Origin: an uncultured Helicobacteraceae bacterium
GTDB lineage: Bacteria > Campylobacterota > Campylobacteria > Campylobacterales > Helicobacteraceae
Assembly (NCBI GenBank): GCA_944323755.1
Contig: CALUTR010000003.1
Span: forward strand, 228,282 to 292,281
DNA length: 64,000 nucleotides
Reading direction: 5' to 3'
The notes under the pieces are model-generated. The model was not told the origin of the DNA, made no database searches, and worked only from the letters and a program-made list of their open reading frames with translations. Shown piece after piece: positions 1-10,066 of this stretch; the first letter of the stretch is position 1, and every line of letters begins with the position of its first letter. The position numbers were made by a program, and so were the translations under genes.

Positions 1-1
1 T

Positions 2-79
2 TATTTGATACTTGTTTTAGTAGCTACATTTTTTGTGAGAATCTTAGAAAGGAAATTGCGTGCAAGTGATAAACATTAA
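2..79 (+). CDS. C-terminal end of a polar amino-acid ABC transporter permease (partial)
   Basis: The window opens inside a reading frame that ends at TAA 77-79. Its last residues read ...[20 protein letters not shown], a hydrophobic segment followed by the basic tail typical of HisM/GlnP-type amino-acid permeases. It overlaps the start of the following ATPase gene by 20 bases, the usual coupling of permease and ATPase in this transporter class. Only 25 codons are visible, so the substrate cannot be judged from this piece. Confidence 0.7.
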   Translation, partial: YLILVLVATFFVRILERKLRASDKH

Positions 80-872
80 AAGCTTAAGTAAAGTTTTTAA
101 CAATAAATTGGTGCTTGATAATATTAATCTAGATATTTATAGCAAAGAACGGGTTGTGATTATAGGTCCAAGTGGAAGTGGAAAATCAACGCTACTTAGA
201 TGTATGAATCTCCTTGAAGTTCCAAGTAGTGGCGAAGTTTGGTTTGAGGATAAGCGAATTTCTGATATTGATATCAATCTTTATGGTGAGTTGAAGGGGC
301 TTTCTAGCAGCACATTAAAATCAAAAATTAAAGAGCTTGATGATAAATATAAAATAAATCTTGATGTTGCTAGAGTAAAAATGGGTATGGTTTTTCAGCA
401 TTTTAATCTTTTTAATAATTTAAATGTGCTAGATAATTTAATACTTGCTCCAACAAAATTAAAAAAACTAAGCAAGGAAGAGGCAATAGAGCAAGCTTTA
501 GCATTACTAGATAAAATTGGATTGTTAAATAAAAAAGACGAATTTCCATCATATTTATCAGGCGGGCAAAAGCAAAGGGTTGCTATCGCAAGGGCATTGA
601 TGAATAAGCCAGATGTATTGCTTTTTGATGAACCTACAAGTGCTCTTGATCCAGAGATGGTAGGAGAGGTATTAGAGCTTATTACTGAGCTTGCAAATGA
701 TGGTATGACAATGGTTTGTGTAACACATGAAATGAGATTTGCAAAAAATATAGCAACAAAGGCAATTTTTATGGAAAATGGCAAAATCCTTGAGATTGGT
801 TGTGGTGATGATTTTTTTAAGAATCCAAAAAGCAAGAGATTATCAGATTTTCTCCATAAAGTAGAGCATTGA
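60..872 (+). CDS. glnQ: Polar amino-acid (glutamine-type) ABC transporter ATP-binding protein
   Basis: This is the cytoplasmic ATPase that powers uptake of a polar amino acid together with the permease ending at 79. Visible motifs are Walker [10 protein letters not shown] (residues 36-44), the Q-loop Gln112, the signature LSGGQ (165-169), Walker B VLLFDE (185-190) and the switch His222. At 270 residues it is longer than the roughly 240 usual for GlnQ/HisP; the extra residues form a charged insert at about 66-105, between Walker A and the Q-loop. The start is GTG at 60, preceded by an AAAGGA-like ribosome site inside the permease gene. Family membership is secure. Glutamine as the substrate is inferred from similarity of class only. 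Confidence 0.88.
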   Translation: MQVINIKSLSKVFNNKLVLDNINLDIYSKERVVIIGPSGSGKSTLLRCMNLLEVPSSGEVWFEDKRISDIDINLYGELKGLSSSTLKSKIKELDDKYKINLDVARVKMGMVFQHFNLFNNLNVLDNLILAPTKLKKLSKEEAIEQALALLDKIGLLNKKDEFPSYLSGGQKQRVAIARALMNKPDVLLFDEPTSALDPEMVGEVLELITELANDGMTMVCVTHEMRFAKNIATKAIFMENGKILEIGCGDDFFKNPKSKRLSDFLHKVEH

Positions 873-985
873 TATTACATAAATGATAAATGTATATAAA
901 ATTTGATGCTATATTATTTGATGTGTAGCGATTTTTTATTAAGCTTTTTGTTTTAAAATTGATAATATTTAGGTTAGGGGAGTTT

Positions 986-1375
986 ATGACTCATTCTTTA
1001 TTTGCATATCCTTATTTTGGTGTTTTTATGCTATTTTGCATTATATTTTTAGTATTTGGTTTGATATTGTTTTTGCAAAGAAGAATAAGCACTAAATTTG
1101 CAAGTAAAAGTAGAGAAAAGCTGAAATTTAGCAGATATGAATGTGGTGTAATATCAAACAAACAACAAAACAGAATCTCATCTAGTTATTATATGGTGGC
1201 TTTGCTATTTATTTTGTTTGATGTAGAGATTATTTTTATGGTGCCTTGGGCTGTAAATTTTAAGATTTTAGGTATGTTTGGGTTTGTAGAAATGCTTATA
1301 TTTATATTTTTATTATCTATTGGTTTTGTTTATGCTTGGAGGAAAGGTGCGTTGCAATGGCAAAGCTTGAATTAA
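986..1375 (+). CDS. nuoA: NADH-quinone oxidoreductase subunit A (complex I membrane subunit)
   Basis: NuoA is a small three-helix membrane subunit of complex I. The frame is intact, with hydrophobic segments near residues 10-30, 60-85 and 95-120, and the family motif around KFSRYECGV on the cytoplasmic loop. I chose ATG 986 over an upstream in-frame start at 959 because AGGGGAG lies a few bases before it. The 3' end overlaps nuoB, as is normal in nuo operons. The gene looks functional by itself, but its partners nuoB, nuoC, nuoG, nuoH, nuoJ-N are broken, so it is probably a surviving piece of a dead complex. Confidence 0.88.
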   Translation: MTHSLFAYPYFGVFMLFCIIFLVFGLILFLQRRISTKFASKSREKLKFSRYECGVISNKQQNRISSSYYMVALLFILFDVEIIFMVPWAVNFKILGMFGFVEMLIFIFLLSIGFVYAWRKGALQWQSLN

Positions 1376-1862
1376 ATTATGCAAATAGTAGTATCCCTGT
1401 AACTCTAACAAAGCTTGATAAGTTGATTAATTGGGGTGCTAGTAATTCTCTTTGGGCGATGACTTATGGTCTTGCGTGCTGTGCGATTGAGATGATGGCT
1501 GCAGGGGCATCAATATATGATTTTGATAGATTTAGGACAATTTTTAGGGCAAGTCCTAGACAAAGTGATGTGATGATAGTAGCAGGCAGTGTAACAAAAA
1601 GCACGCTGAATTTGTAAAGCGTTTGTATGATCAAATGTCAGAGCCAAAATGTGTGATTTCTATGGGGAGTTGTGCGAATACAGGAGGAATGTTTAATACA
1701 TATGCTATGGTTCAAGGTGTAGATAGGATAATACCTGTGCATATTTATTTGTCAGGTTGTGCGCCTCGACCTGAAAAACTACAATATGTAGTTATGGTAT
1801 TACAGCAACGCATAAGAAGCTCAAAAATCACACAAAATGCAGTAAAAAAACGCTTGATTTGA
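1357..1862 (+). pseudogene. nuoB: nuoB, frameshifted (complex I subunit B)
   Basis: NuoB normally carries the last iron-sulfur cluster (N2) of complex I. The N-terminal part (ATG 1357, ribosome site GGAGGAAAGG) holds the LACCAIEMM cysteine pair and is open to a stop at 1615-1617. The remainder continues in another frame with MGSCANTGG and [10 protein letters not shown], the other two cluster cysteines, and ends at 1862. The break is at the A run 1596-1600: one additional A would restore ...[16 protein letters not shown]. As it stands the product lacks half of the cluster ligands. A sequencing error is possible for this single site, but the operon carries many more lesions. Confidence 0.85.
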
Positions 1863-1869
1863 GATTGAT

Positions 1870-2657
1870 ATGCGAAATATACAGAAAAAAGTCTCACATA
1901 GAAATAGATTCTATAAGTCGCCACAAACGCAAAGGAACAACCCAAGTCAAACAAAATTTAGTTCAATTTTTTGTCAAATGCAAACTAATATAAAAATATT
2001 AAATGCATATGTTGAACTTGATAATTTAGTGATTTTTGTAGATAAAGATGATGTGCTAGATACCATAATAACATTAAAGAATTACAGCTTTGATATATTA
2101 AGTGATATGAGTGCTATACATTTAAGTTATGATAGTTTTGAAATATTTTATCAATTATTATTTATTGATTATTCTTTGCGCATTAGATTAAAAACGCATA
2201 TAATAGATTCTATACAATCTATTTCTAAAATTCATAGAAATGCAATTTGGTGTGAGCGTGAAGTGTATGATATGTTTGGTATAAAATTTGAGCATCACCC
2301 TGCTTTGAGACGAATTCTTATGTCAGATGATTGGAGTGGTCATCCATTGAGAAAAGATTACCTCTTGCAGGTGATATGAAAGCGCAATGGTATGAGGTCG
2401 ATAAGATTTTTGGAGAGGAGTATAGAGACATTATCGGTCCTGAAAATAGAAATCCATCATATATTGATCCAAAAGATACATTTAACTTTGCTCATATGGG
2501 CTTTGAAGTCCCAAAAGGAAGTAAAGCAGATGATAAGATTCGAGATATTTCATATCAAGAGAGTGAAGGTGTGTTTGTGGTTACAAAATTTGATAAATCA
2601 AAAGAGCTTTCAAAAGGCGCTAAGAAGGATAGATGGCACAAATTTATACTAGATTAA
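1870..2657 (+). pseudogene. nuoC: nuoC, frameshifted (complex I subunit C)
   Basis: NuoC is a peripheral-arm subunit of about 265 residues in Helicobacter. The first frame runs to 2379 and contains the conserved region REVYDMFGIKFEHHP and GHPLRKDY. The second frame carries ...PLAGDMKAQWYEVDKIFG and continues to 2657. The frame changes at about 2361-2362, where CC should probably be CCC: restoring one base gives HPLRKDYPLAGDMKAQWYE without interruption. The 3' end overlaps the start of nuoD by 25 bases, the normal operon arrangement. The product as encoded would lose its C-terminal third. Confidence 0.83.
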
Positions 2658-3862
2658 AACCGCAATTTGAAAACATCATCTTTGAGTGTGATGATGATAA
2701 AATGATACTTAATTTTGGACCACAACACCCTTCTGCACACGGACAATTACGGCTTATATTAGAATTAGATGGTGAGATGATTATAAAAGCTACGCCTGAT
2801 ATTGGTTACCTGCATAGAGGTGTAGAAAAAATGGCAGAAAATATGATCTATAATGAATTTTTGCCAACCACTGATAGATTGGATTATATTAATGCCTCAT
2901 CAAATAATTATGCGTTTGCACTTAGTGTGGAGAAGCTGATAGGATTAGAAGTGCCACGAAGGGCTCAAATCATTAGAATAATGCTATTAGAATTAAATAG
3001 AATTATTTCACATATATTTTTTATTTCAGTGCATGGTATGGATATAGGTGCTTTATCTATTATGCTTTATGGGTTTAAAGAAAGGGAATATGCTCTTGAT
3101 TTGATGGAGGATTATTGTGGTGCAAGGCTTACTCATTCAAGTATTAGAATAGGTGGAGTGCCACTTGATTTACCGCCAAATTGGTGTGATGGTTTGAGTG
3201 CATTTTTAGATAGATTACCAAAAGAAATTGGAATGATAGAAAAGCTATTAGGTGAAAACAGAATATGGCGCGCAAGATTGGAGAATGTTGGAGTTATTAC
3301 ACAGGAATTGGCAAAAAAATGGTCATTAAGTGGCGTAATGCTTAGGTGTTGCGGATATAAATGGGATATTATAAAAGAAGAGCCATATGAATTATATGAT
3401 GAAGTTGAATTTGATGCCCCATACTCCACAGATGGTGATAGCTATGCTAGATATTTGTTATATATGGAAGAGATACGACAATCAAGCAGAATCTTGCGTC
3501 AATTAATTAAAATGTATAAAGATTCTCTATTAGAGATTATTGCAGATTCTCCATCATATATTTCTGCACCAAAAGAGCAGATAATGACACAAAACTATTC
3601 ATTAATGCAGCATTTTGTATTAGTTGCGCAAGGTATGAGACCGCCTATTGGTGAAGTGTATATCCCAACAGAATCTCCAAAAGGAGAGCTTGGATTTTTT
3701 ATTCATTCAATAGGTGAGCCATACCCATATAGGCTAAAAATAAGAGCACCTAGCTTTTTTTACACTAGATTGTTACAAGATTTATTACCAGGTCATTATT
3801 TAGCCGATGTTGTTACGATTATAGGCTCGTTAAATATTGTATTTGGAGAGATTGATAGATAG
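2633..3862 (+). CDS. nuoD: NADH-quinone oxidoreductase subunit D
   Basis: NuoD forms the quinone-binding pocket of complex I with NuoB. The 409-residue frame is full length and uninterrupted. It has the conserved [16 protein letters not shown] near the N terminus, [33 protein letters not shown] and the C-terminal GELGFFIHS and RIRAP-type segments, ending in VFGEIDR as in Helicobacter NuoD. It starts at ATG 2633 inside the end of nuoC. Keeping a long clean frame while both neighbours are broken suggests that the decay of the operon is fairly recent. Confidence 0.93.
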   Translation: MAQIYTRLKPQFENIIFECDDDKMILNFGPQHPSAHGQLRLILELDGEMIIKATPDIGYLHRGVEKMAENMIYNEFLPTTDRLDYINASSNNYAFALSVEKLIGLEVPRRAQIIRIMLLELNRIISHIFFISVHGMDIGALSIMLYGFKEREYALDLMEDYCGARLTHSSIRIGGVPLDLPPNWCDGLSAFLDRLPKEIGMIEKLLGENRIWRARLENVGVITQELAKKWSLSGVMLRCCGYKWDIIKEEPYELYDEVEFDAPYSTDGDSYARYLLYMEEIRQSSRILRQLIKMYKDSLLEIIADSPSYISAPKEQIMTQNYSLMQHFVLVAQGMRPPIGEVYIPTESPKGELGFFIHSIGEPYPYRLKIRAPSFFYTRLLQDLLPGHYLADVVTIIGSLNIVFGEIDR

Positions 3863-3871
3863 GGCTAATGT

Positions 3872-4129
3872 ATGAAAAGATATGATTTAAGGCAGTATGG
3901 AAATGGTTTTTTGTGCAAAATGGAGTGCATTATCAATGATCAATTATATGATGGAGAAGTTTGTATTTTTATATTTGAGATTGGAGATGGGAGTATTGTA
4001 ATGAAAGCGCATAACTTGATTCATTCTCTTGGATTTAGTATCATTAATTCTATTAGGTTTAATGAAGTTGATTGGACTATCGTTATAAAAAAAGTAATAA
4101 CAAAACAGCATAAAGAAGAAGTGCTATGA
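3872..4129 (+). CDS. NuoE-position small protein of the Campylobacterota complex I operon
   Basis: In Helicobacter and Campylobacter the NADH-dehydrogenase module subunits NuoE and NuoF are replaced by two unrelated small proteins at the same operon position. This 85-residue frame matches the first of these, with the segment VCIFIFEIGDGSIVMKAHN and the ending SIRFNEVDWTIVIKK. It has none of the cysteines of a real NuoE, so it cannot carry a 2Fe-2S cluster. It starts at 3872, ten bases after nuoD, and its stop overlaps the next start as ATGA. The frame is intact. Its biochemical role is not established. Confidence 0.75.
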   Translation: MKRYDLRQYGNGFLCKMECIINDQLYDGEVCIFIFEIGDGSIVMKAHNLIHSLGFSIINSIRFNEVDWTIVIKKVITKQHKEEVL

Positions 4130-4872
4130 TAATTGATTATGTAGATTCTAAGTTTGGTATTAAATATTTAAATGATTTTGATTTTGTGGTGGCGCTTGGT
4201 ATATCTAGTGAAAATATATATAGTGATATTTGTATCAATCCTTTGCTTGATGCGACAACAAAGCGTTATATGAGATATGAGGCTGGCACGGAAGAGGGTG
4301 TTAGTGCGTTATTTTTGCACGATTTTTGCCAATCTTTAGAGCTTAAGAATTATATTGATGCTTTAGATTATGGATATTTGACATCTGAGACGAATATTTC
4401 TGAAGAAGAGATGCAGGAGTTAAAAGATTGTTTTGATTTACATAAAAAGCCGCTTTTGCTAATTGGTAGTAATTTTTATATGCACACAAAAAGTCGTAAT
4501 ATTTTAAGTATGTTTTCATATCTAGCAGAATCTCTAAATATCGCATTTCTTTCAATGAATGAAAATGAGATTTTCACGATAAAAAACAGAATCTCAAACC
4601 TAGAGGCAATTAGCGAACTTCCTGAAAATAATGGCTGTATGGTTTATGTGGATTCTAAGCTTTATAAACGATCAGTGCTTAGATTTTCAAGTGAGTTTGC
4701 AAAAGCTTGGCGTATAAAAAATGGCGATGTAATTGACATAGCATTTGATGGTTTTAATATAAAGACTGATGCAATTTTGGATACTAAATTATGTGGAGTA
4801 ATCGGCATATTGGGCTTAGATATGGATATTGATTGTGGATATAGATATAAGCAAGTTGTAATCAATAAATAA
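4126..4872 (+). CDS. NuoF-position protein of the Campylobacterota complex I operon
   Basis: This 248-residue protein occupies the nuoF position, but I see no NADH- or FMN-binding motif and no cluster cysteines of NuoF. This agrees with the known absence of a canonical NADH-input module in Helicobacter. The end (SEFAKAWRIKNGDVIDIAFDG) resembles a molybdopterin-oxidoreductase-like C-terminal fold, as found at the end of NuoG; that reading is tentative. As I recall, the H. pylori counterpart is somewhat longer. The stop TAA at 4870-4872 once overlapped the ATG of nuoG, which is now ATA. Confidence 0.65.
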   Translation: MIIDYVDSKFGIKYLNDFDFVVALGISSENIYSDICINPLLDATTKRYMRYEAGTEEGVSALFLHDFCQSLELKNYIDALDYGYLTSETNISEEEMQELKDCFDLHKKPLLLIGSNFYMHTKSRNILSMFSYLAESLNIAFLSMNENEIFTIKNRISNLEAISELPENNGCMVYVDSKLYKRSVLRFSSEFAKAWRIKNGDVIDIAFDGFNIKTDAILDTKLCGVIGILGLDMDIDCGYRYKQVVINK

Positions 4873-7124
4873 TAGCACAGATAATTATTGATAACATCGC
4901 ATTAGAGGCTAACGAGGGTGAATATCTCCTTGAGTTTGCGCGAAAAATGATATTTTCATTCCTGTTATTTGCTATCTAAGTAATTGTTCTCCAACTCTTG
5001 CTTGCAAACTTTGTATGGTTGATATTGATGGAAAGCGTCATTATGCTTGTAACACAAAAATAAAAGATGGTATGAATATCACCACCACAACGCAAGAAAT
5101 AGAAAATGAACGCATCGCAATAATGAAAAGCTATGCGGTGAATCACCCTCTAGAATGCGGAGTTTGTGATAAAAGTGGCGAATGTGAATTACAAGATTAT
5201 GTTACATTGATGTGTGTAGATTCTCAAGATTTTTGCATAGAGCCTTCATTTTTACCTATGGATAGTTGGTCAAATATCAAATATGATCCGTCTTTGTATA
5301 TTATGTGAGCGATGTGCAACTACTTGTAAAGATAATATTGGATAATCTAATTTAAAGGTTATTAAGATTAATTCTCCGTTGCCTGATGCCTTGTATTGGA
5401 AAGAAAAATGCCAAAAGATGCATTTAGCGTTTGGAATAGGAGGCAAAAAGGGATTATTGGTTTTGTAGGGGAGGATTCTTGTGTTGATTGTGCGGAGTGT
5501 GTTAGTGTATGCCCTGTAGGTGCGCTTGGTAAAAGATTTTCATTATAAAAGCAATGTTTGGGAGTTGGATAAAGTTAGCTCAACTTGTATCTATGTGCAA
5601 GTGGTTGCAAGATTGTATATGAAGGAAAGAGAGATACTAAAAATCAATACAGAATCTATCGTGTTACAAATGATTTCAATTTCAATCCGATATGTGGAGC
5701 AGGGCGATTTGTGTATGATAATATATTACCAGCTTTTGAGGGTAATGATTTTAATATAGCAGCAAATGCAATAAAAAATTCAAATGTAATTATTGTTGGT
5801 GGAAACACTGCAAATAATGAAGCACGATTTTTGTCGCTACTCAAACAAAAATTTGAAATTAAACTGGTGAATGATATATTAAAGCGATATAAAGAATTTA
5901 TCAGTGTTTATTATGGAAGTGGCGCTAAAAGTGTTGCTTTAAATGATATTGCTAATTATAAATTAATCATTTCAATTGGATCTAGTATAAAAAAATGAAA
6001 ATCCGCTGCTTATGTATAAAATTAACAATATATTAAAGCTAAAAAAAGATTCTAATTTTATTTATATCCATTCACTAAGGGATAAATTTATTTCAAAATT
6101 ATCAAAAAATGTAACCACAATCACACATAAGCCTATGAGCTGTGATGTGATTTTACTAGCGATTTTAAAGATTTTAGATCCTAATAATGCGTTGCTAAAA
6201 GTGCTAGATAAATATCAAACAAATACCACTTATACAATAATAGAAAATGATAAAGAGGTGGTAAAAATGTGGAATATTTTAGTTTGTTTATGGATGCAGA
6301 ATTAGAATATAAAGATTTTTGATATTAGAGCGTATGCTTGTAAATAAGCCAATTGTAATCATTGGAAGTGATGTGTATGAAAATAAAAATGCATTGTATA
6401 TGGCAAAGATTCTGTCTGTTTTACAACAAGAAGGTAGAATTGATGTGATTTTGATTCCACCTATGCCAAATGCAAATGGAATCTGCAATATCATTGATTT
6501 TGATGATTTTATAGGTGGTTATAGTGTTGGATTTAGGGTAAAGGGTGATTATGTACTTGATAGTATCGAATGTGATTTTGCATTACCATATTTTAGTGAG
6601 CTAGAAAATAGTGTTACAAATATTGATTACAAAGTTTTGCCTTTATATCCAGTGGATTCTAGATTTGATTACCTAGAGCGATTATCTAGCTATTTAGGTT
6701 TAGAATTTATAAGTGATGAGGTTACATTAAGCAATGATTATGGCAATGATGGCTTTTATCTTCGTGGTGTAAATGCAATTCCAGTGATAGATTCATATGT
6801 AAATGATATTTTTTTGTGGAATCTAATTTTATTGATGCAAATGCTTATATGCGAGATTTTATTTAGCATTTTTATCCATATACAAAACATAGTAAAAATT
6901 TGCAATGCAATATTGGAATTTATACTTCAAAAGCATATTTAGAAAAGTTAAATATCACAATAGGTTCTATCATCAAGCTTCAATTTCAATATGGAATCAT
7001 ATGGGCAAACATCTATATCGATGTAAGTATGGAAGATGAATATTTTGCCATATCATCACAAATTAGCAATGTAGAGAAGTTTTTTGGTGGCTATAAATAT
7101 ACAAAAGCAAGGATTATGTCGTGA
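4872..7124 (+). pseudogene. nuoG: nuoG, heavily degraded (complex I subunit G)
   Basis: NuoG normally carries several iron-sulfur clusters of the electron-input arm. The pieces can be ordered: the N-terminal 2Fe-2S region (CYLSNCSPTLACKLC spread over two frames), the motif NHPLECGVCDKSGECELQD, two later cysteine groups (LCERCATTCKDN and CVDCAECVSVCPVGAL) and the molybdopterin-like domain to 7124. Lesions include loss of the start codon (ATA at 4872 where TAATG is expected), A runs short by one at 4943-4947 and 5404-5408, a missing base near 5301, an in-frame TAA at 5343-5345, shifts near 5528 and 5592, an expanded A run at 5989-5995, and further shifts at about 6265, 6318 and 6812. It is certainly dead. 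Confidence 0.9.
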
Positions 7125-8101
7125 GTTTTTTAGAGATTATTGTAAAAATTTTTGTGATACTTGCTGTGTTTTTTACTTTGGCTGGATTTGGCACATATCT
7201 AGATAGGAAACTACTTGGGCTTATGCAAAAGCGACTTGGTCCTACATATGTCGGTCCTTGGGGTTTGCTTCAAATTGTAGCTGATGGGATTAAATTATTT
7301 ATCAAAGAGGATATTATTCCACAAAATGCAAATAAAATAATTTTCATATTAGCACCGATTGTTTCTGTTTCTAGTGCGTTTATTGCAATGGCTCCTGTGC
7401 CATTTTGCCAGAATTTACCTTATTTGGCGAGGTTATTAGGCCTATTATAGCTGATATTAATGTTGGGCTGCTGTTTGTATTAAGCGTTGGCGCTACTAGT
7501 ATGTATGGACCACTTTTAGCTGGTATGAGCTCTAATAATAAATATTCGCTTCTTGGCGCAGCAAGGGCTGTCTCGCAATTAATTAGTTTTGAGGTTGTAA
7601 GTGGATTATCTATTCTTGCTCCAATTATGATTGTTGGCTCATTATCTCTCATTAATATTAATAACTATCAGCAAGATTCTGTGTTTGATTGGCTTGTATT
7701 TTCTCAACCTGTGGCATTTTTGCTATTTTTAATTGCCAGTTTTGCAGAGACGAATAGAACGCCATTTGATTTACTTGAGCACGAAGCTAAGATAGTATCT
7801 GGGTATATAACAGAATATAGTGGTTTAAAATGGGGTATGTTTTTTATTGGTGAGTATGCGACTATGCTTACCATTTCATTTGTAATTAGTATAGTGTTTT
7901 TTGGTGGCTTTAATGATATGGGATTTATACCAGGTGGTATAGCAATTTTATTGAAAGTTGCATTTTTTTGTATTTTTATTTGTTTGGGTGAGGGCTGCAT
8001 TCCCGTATATTAGACCAGATCAGTTGATGTTTGTGTGCTAGAAGGTGCTAATGCCAGTAGCAATTATAAATATTTTAGTAACAGGTATATTGCTACTATA
8101 A
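7121..8101 (+). pseudogene. nuoH: nuoH, frameshifted and stopped (complex I subunit H)
   Basis: NuoH is the membrane subunit that joins the two arms of complex I. The first piece (GTG 7121) contains [20 protein letters not shown] and [16 protein letters not shown], the conserved quinone-channel loop. It shifts frame at the T run 7403-7406, where one more T restores [16 protein letters not shown]. The second piece covers the ETNRTPFDLLEHEAKIVSGY region. A further shift near 7985 precedes RAAFPYIRPDQLMFVC, and TAG stands where the conserved Trp of CWKVLMP should be. The remnant runs to TAA at 8099-8101. Three independent lesions make a sequencing artefact unlikely. Confidence 0.88.
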
Positions 8102-8108
8102 AGGAATA

Positions 8109-8684
8109 ATGATGAAAATACAATACAAAATGATGCTAAAAACTCCACCACCAAGCTTAAAACGATTTTTGCAACGCACATTTTCATTAGATTTATTTAG
8201 GGGATTGAAAATCACACTTGTTGAGTTATTTACCCCAAGCACGATTGTAACGATACAGTATCCACTTGAGAAAATCCCATTATCGCCTAGATATAGAGCT
8301 GTGCATAGTTTGATGCGACTATTAGAGAGTGGAAATGAGAGATGTATAGGCTGTGGGTTGTGTGAAAAGATATGTGTTAGTAATTGCATAAAGATTGATA
8401 CTAATTATGGTAGTGATGGTAGAAGAAGCATAGAATCTTATAGTATCAATTTTGGTAGATGTGTTTATTGTGGTCTTTGTGCGGAAGTATGTCCTGAATT
8501 AGCCATAGTTCTTGGTAAGAGATATGAAAATGCAAGCGAACAGCGAGCACATTTTAAATTAAAAGATGATTTGCTCACTCCTATTGACCTAGCATTAAAT
8601 GGTAAGATTGATGAATATAGCGGATATGGCAGTCTTAGTCCTAATGCTGATAATAATATCAAACCAACTCCATTATCTAGCTAA
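8109..8684 (+). CDS. nuoI: NADH-quinone oxidoreductase subunit I (two 4Fe-4S clusters)
   Basis: This ferredoxin-like subunit relays electrons to NuoB. The 191-residue frame is open and holds both cluster motifs, CIGCGLCEKICVSNC (about residues 78-92) and CVYCGLCAEVCPE (about 118-130), in the form usual for Helicobacter NuoI. A ribosome site AAGGAA precedes two consecutive ATG codons at 8109 and 8112. The C-terminal tail after SLSPNADNN is shorter than I recall for H. pylori. It is apparently functional as a protein but isolated between broken nuoH and nuoJ. Confidence 0.9.
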   Translation: MMKIQYKMMLKTPPPSLKRFLQRTFSLDLFRGLKITLVELFTPSTIVTIQYPLEKIPLSPRYRAVHSLMRLLESGNERCIGCGLCEKICVSNCIKIDTNYGSDGRRSIESYSINFGRCVYCGLCAEVCPELAIVLGKRYENASEQRAHFKLKDDLLTPIDLALNGKIDEYSGYGSLSPNADNNIKPTPLSS

Positions 8685-8695
8685 GTGAGGCGATA

Positions 8696-8985
8696 GTGCT
8701 TGAATTAATTGCATTTTATTTATTTAGTGTGTTGATTGTATTTTGTTTTAGCGTTGTTGTTTTTACTTCAAATATTCTTTATGCAATGACTGTGCTTGCA
8801 AGTGGAATGATATTTATAGCGGGAATCTTTTTTAATGCTGGTGCTGAATTCTTAGGAGTTGTTCAAATTTTAGTGTATGCTGGTGCTGTTATGGCTATGT
8901 ATGCATTTGGTATGATGTTTTTTGATAGTGCAAAACAAGTAAGAGAGAAAAATAAACAAATCACGATAATTTGCATATTGTCTTT
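8696..8985 (+). pseudogene. nuoJ: nuoJ 5' fragment, truncated by the nuoJ-nuoN deletion
   Basis: GTG 8696 has a GAGG ribosome site five bases upstream. The first 90-odd codons are good NuoJ, including ILYAMTVLASGMIFIAGIFF and GVVQILVYAGAVMAMYAFGMM, which lines the proton path. After about KNKQITIICILS the sequence stops resembling NuoJ and becomes a nuoN fragment read out of frame, ending at a chance stop at 9034. About half of NuoJ and all of nuoK, nuoL and nuoM are missing. The product would be a short membrane peptide of no evident use. Confidence 0.85.
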
Positions 8986-10014
8986 TGGTGGAGAGTTCAT
9001 CGTTAGCTTTGTATGCGCTCATTGCATTAGCTAAAAGACAAAAATCCATTGAAGCGGGTATCAAATACTTTACACTTGGGGCATTTAGCAGCGGAATTTT
9101 TTCATTTGGCTTGTTATTTGTATATGCAGGAAGTGGCAGTATCGATATAAGCGATTTATTTAAAAGTGCTATTTTTATGCAATTCTATAATGATAGTGGA
9201 AGATATTTTATTTTACTAGGTTTTGTATTTTTACTTGTATCAATTGGATTTAAATTATCTTTTGTTCCATTGCATACTTGGGTGCGTGATGTTTATGAGG
9301 GCTCATCACCACCGCTTGTATTTTATATGTCAATTGTTACAAAGATCGCTGCCCTTTATCGTGCTTTTTAGGATTGTGTATCAATTTATGAATATAGATT
9401 CTCTGTTTGTGCAAATAGTGTTATTTATCATTATTGTATCAAGTGTTACAATTCCAAATATTATTGCAAGATGATGTTCAAAGAATGCTTGCATATAGCT
9501 CCATATCACAAGCAGGATTTATCCTTTCTTGTTTGTTTATAAATACTACAAAAGTCTTGTATCGTTATTTTTGTATTGGGTGTTGTTTTTATTTGCCAAT
9601 CTTGAAGCATTTGGAATGCTGTGGCTAAGCTATAGTAATAATAAACAATGGTATAACAGATATGAATCGCCTTTTGAGAAATTTGTAGGACTTGTAGGAT
9701 TATCTCCATTCCTTGCTATTTCTTTTGCAATTTTTATGTTATCACTTAGCGGAATACCTCCATTTGGTATGTTTTGGGGTAAAATGTATTTAATTAGCTC
9801 TGCAATTAATGCTAGATACAATGTATTAGCATTGATACTTCTTTTAAATAGTGCAATTGCTGTTTATTACTATATGAAACTTATTGTATATATGTTTTTA
9901 AAAGATTAAGTTGTAAATGATTATAAAATGTATGTAGAAAATATGTCCTATCCTATGATTGGTGTGATTTTTATTGCGTTATTTGTATCTATATTTGGAT
10001 TGTTTTTTGTGTAA
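8980..10014 (+). pseudogene. nuoN: nuoN 3' remnant, multiply frameshifted
   Basis: From about 8987 the sequence reads VESSSLALYALIALAKRQKS and EAGIKYFTLGAFSSGIFSFG, conserved in NuoN, an antiporter-like proton-pumping subunit. It begins roughly 150 residues into the expected protein. It then changes frame at about 9355, 9475 and 9590, passing through LLQDDVQRMLAYSSISQAGF and LSLSGIPPFGMFWGK, and has an in-frame TAA at 9907-9909 before the final helix that ends at TAA 10012-10014. The order of pieces is collinear with NuoN. The 5' boundary is a deletion scar whose exact base I cannot fix within about 15 bases. Confidence 0.87.
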
Positions 10015-10066
10015 GATTTTATTGATATAATTCACAATTATCTTTTTAAATTTTAAAGAAGTGCTA

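Noticed and set aside
395..835. Antisense open frame inside the ABC ATPase gene
   Set aside because: It is the complementary shadow of a well-recognised ATPase, lacks its own ribosome site and has no plausible protein features.
959..10014. All nuo frameshifts as mere sequencing or assembly errors
   Set aside because: uvrA, pflA, recN, icd, gltA and other long genes show no such errors, and the nuoJ-nuoN deletion, the lost nuoG start codon and the in-frame stops are not homopolymer errors. A few single-site cases (nuoB, nuoC) could still be artefacts.
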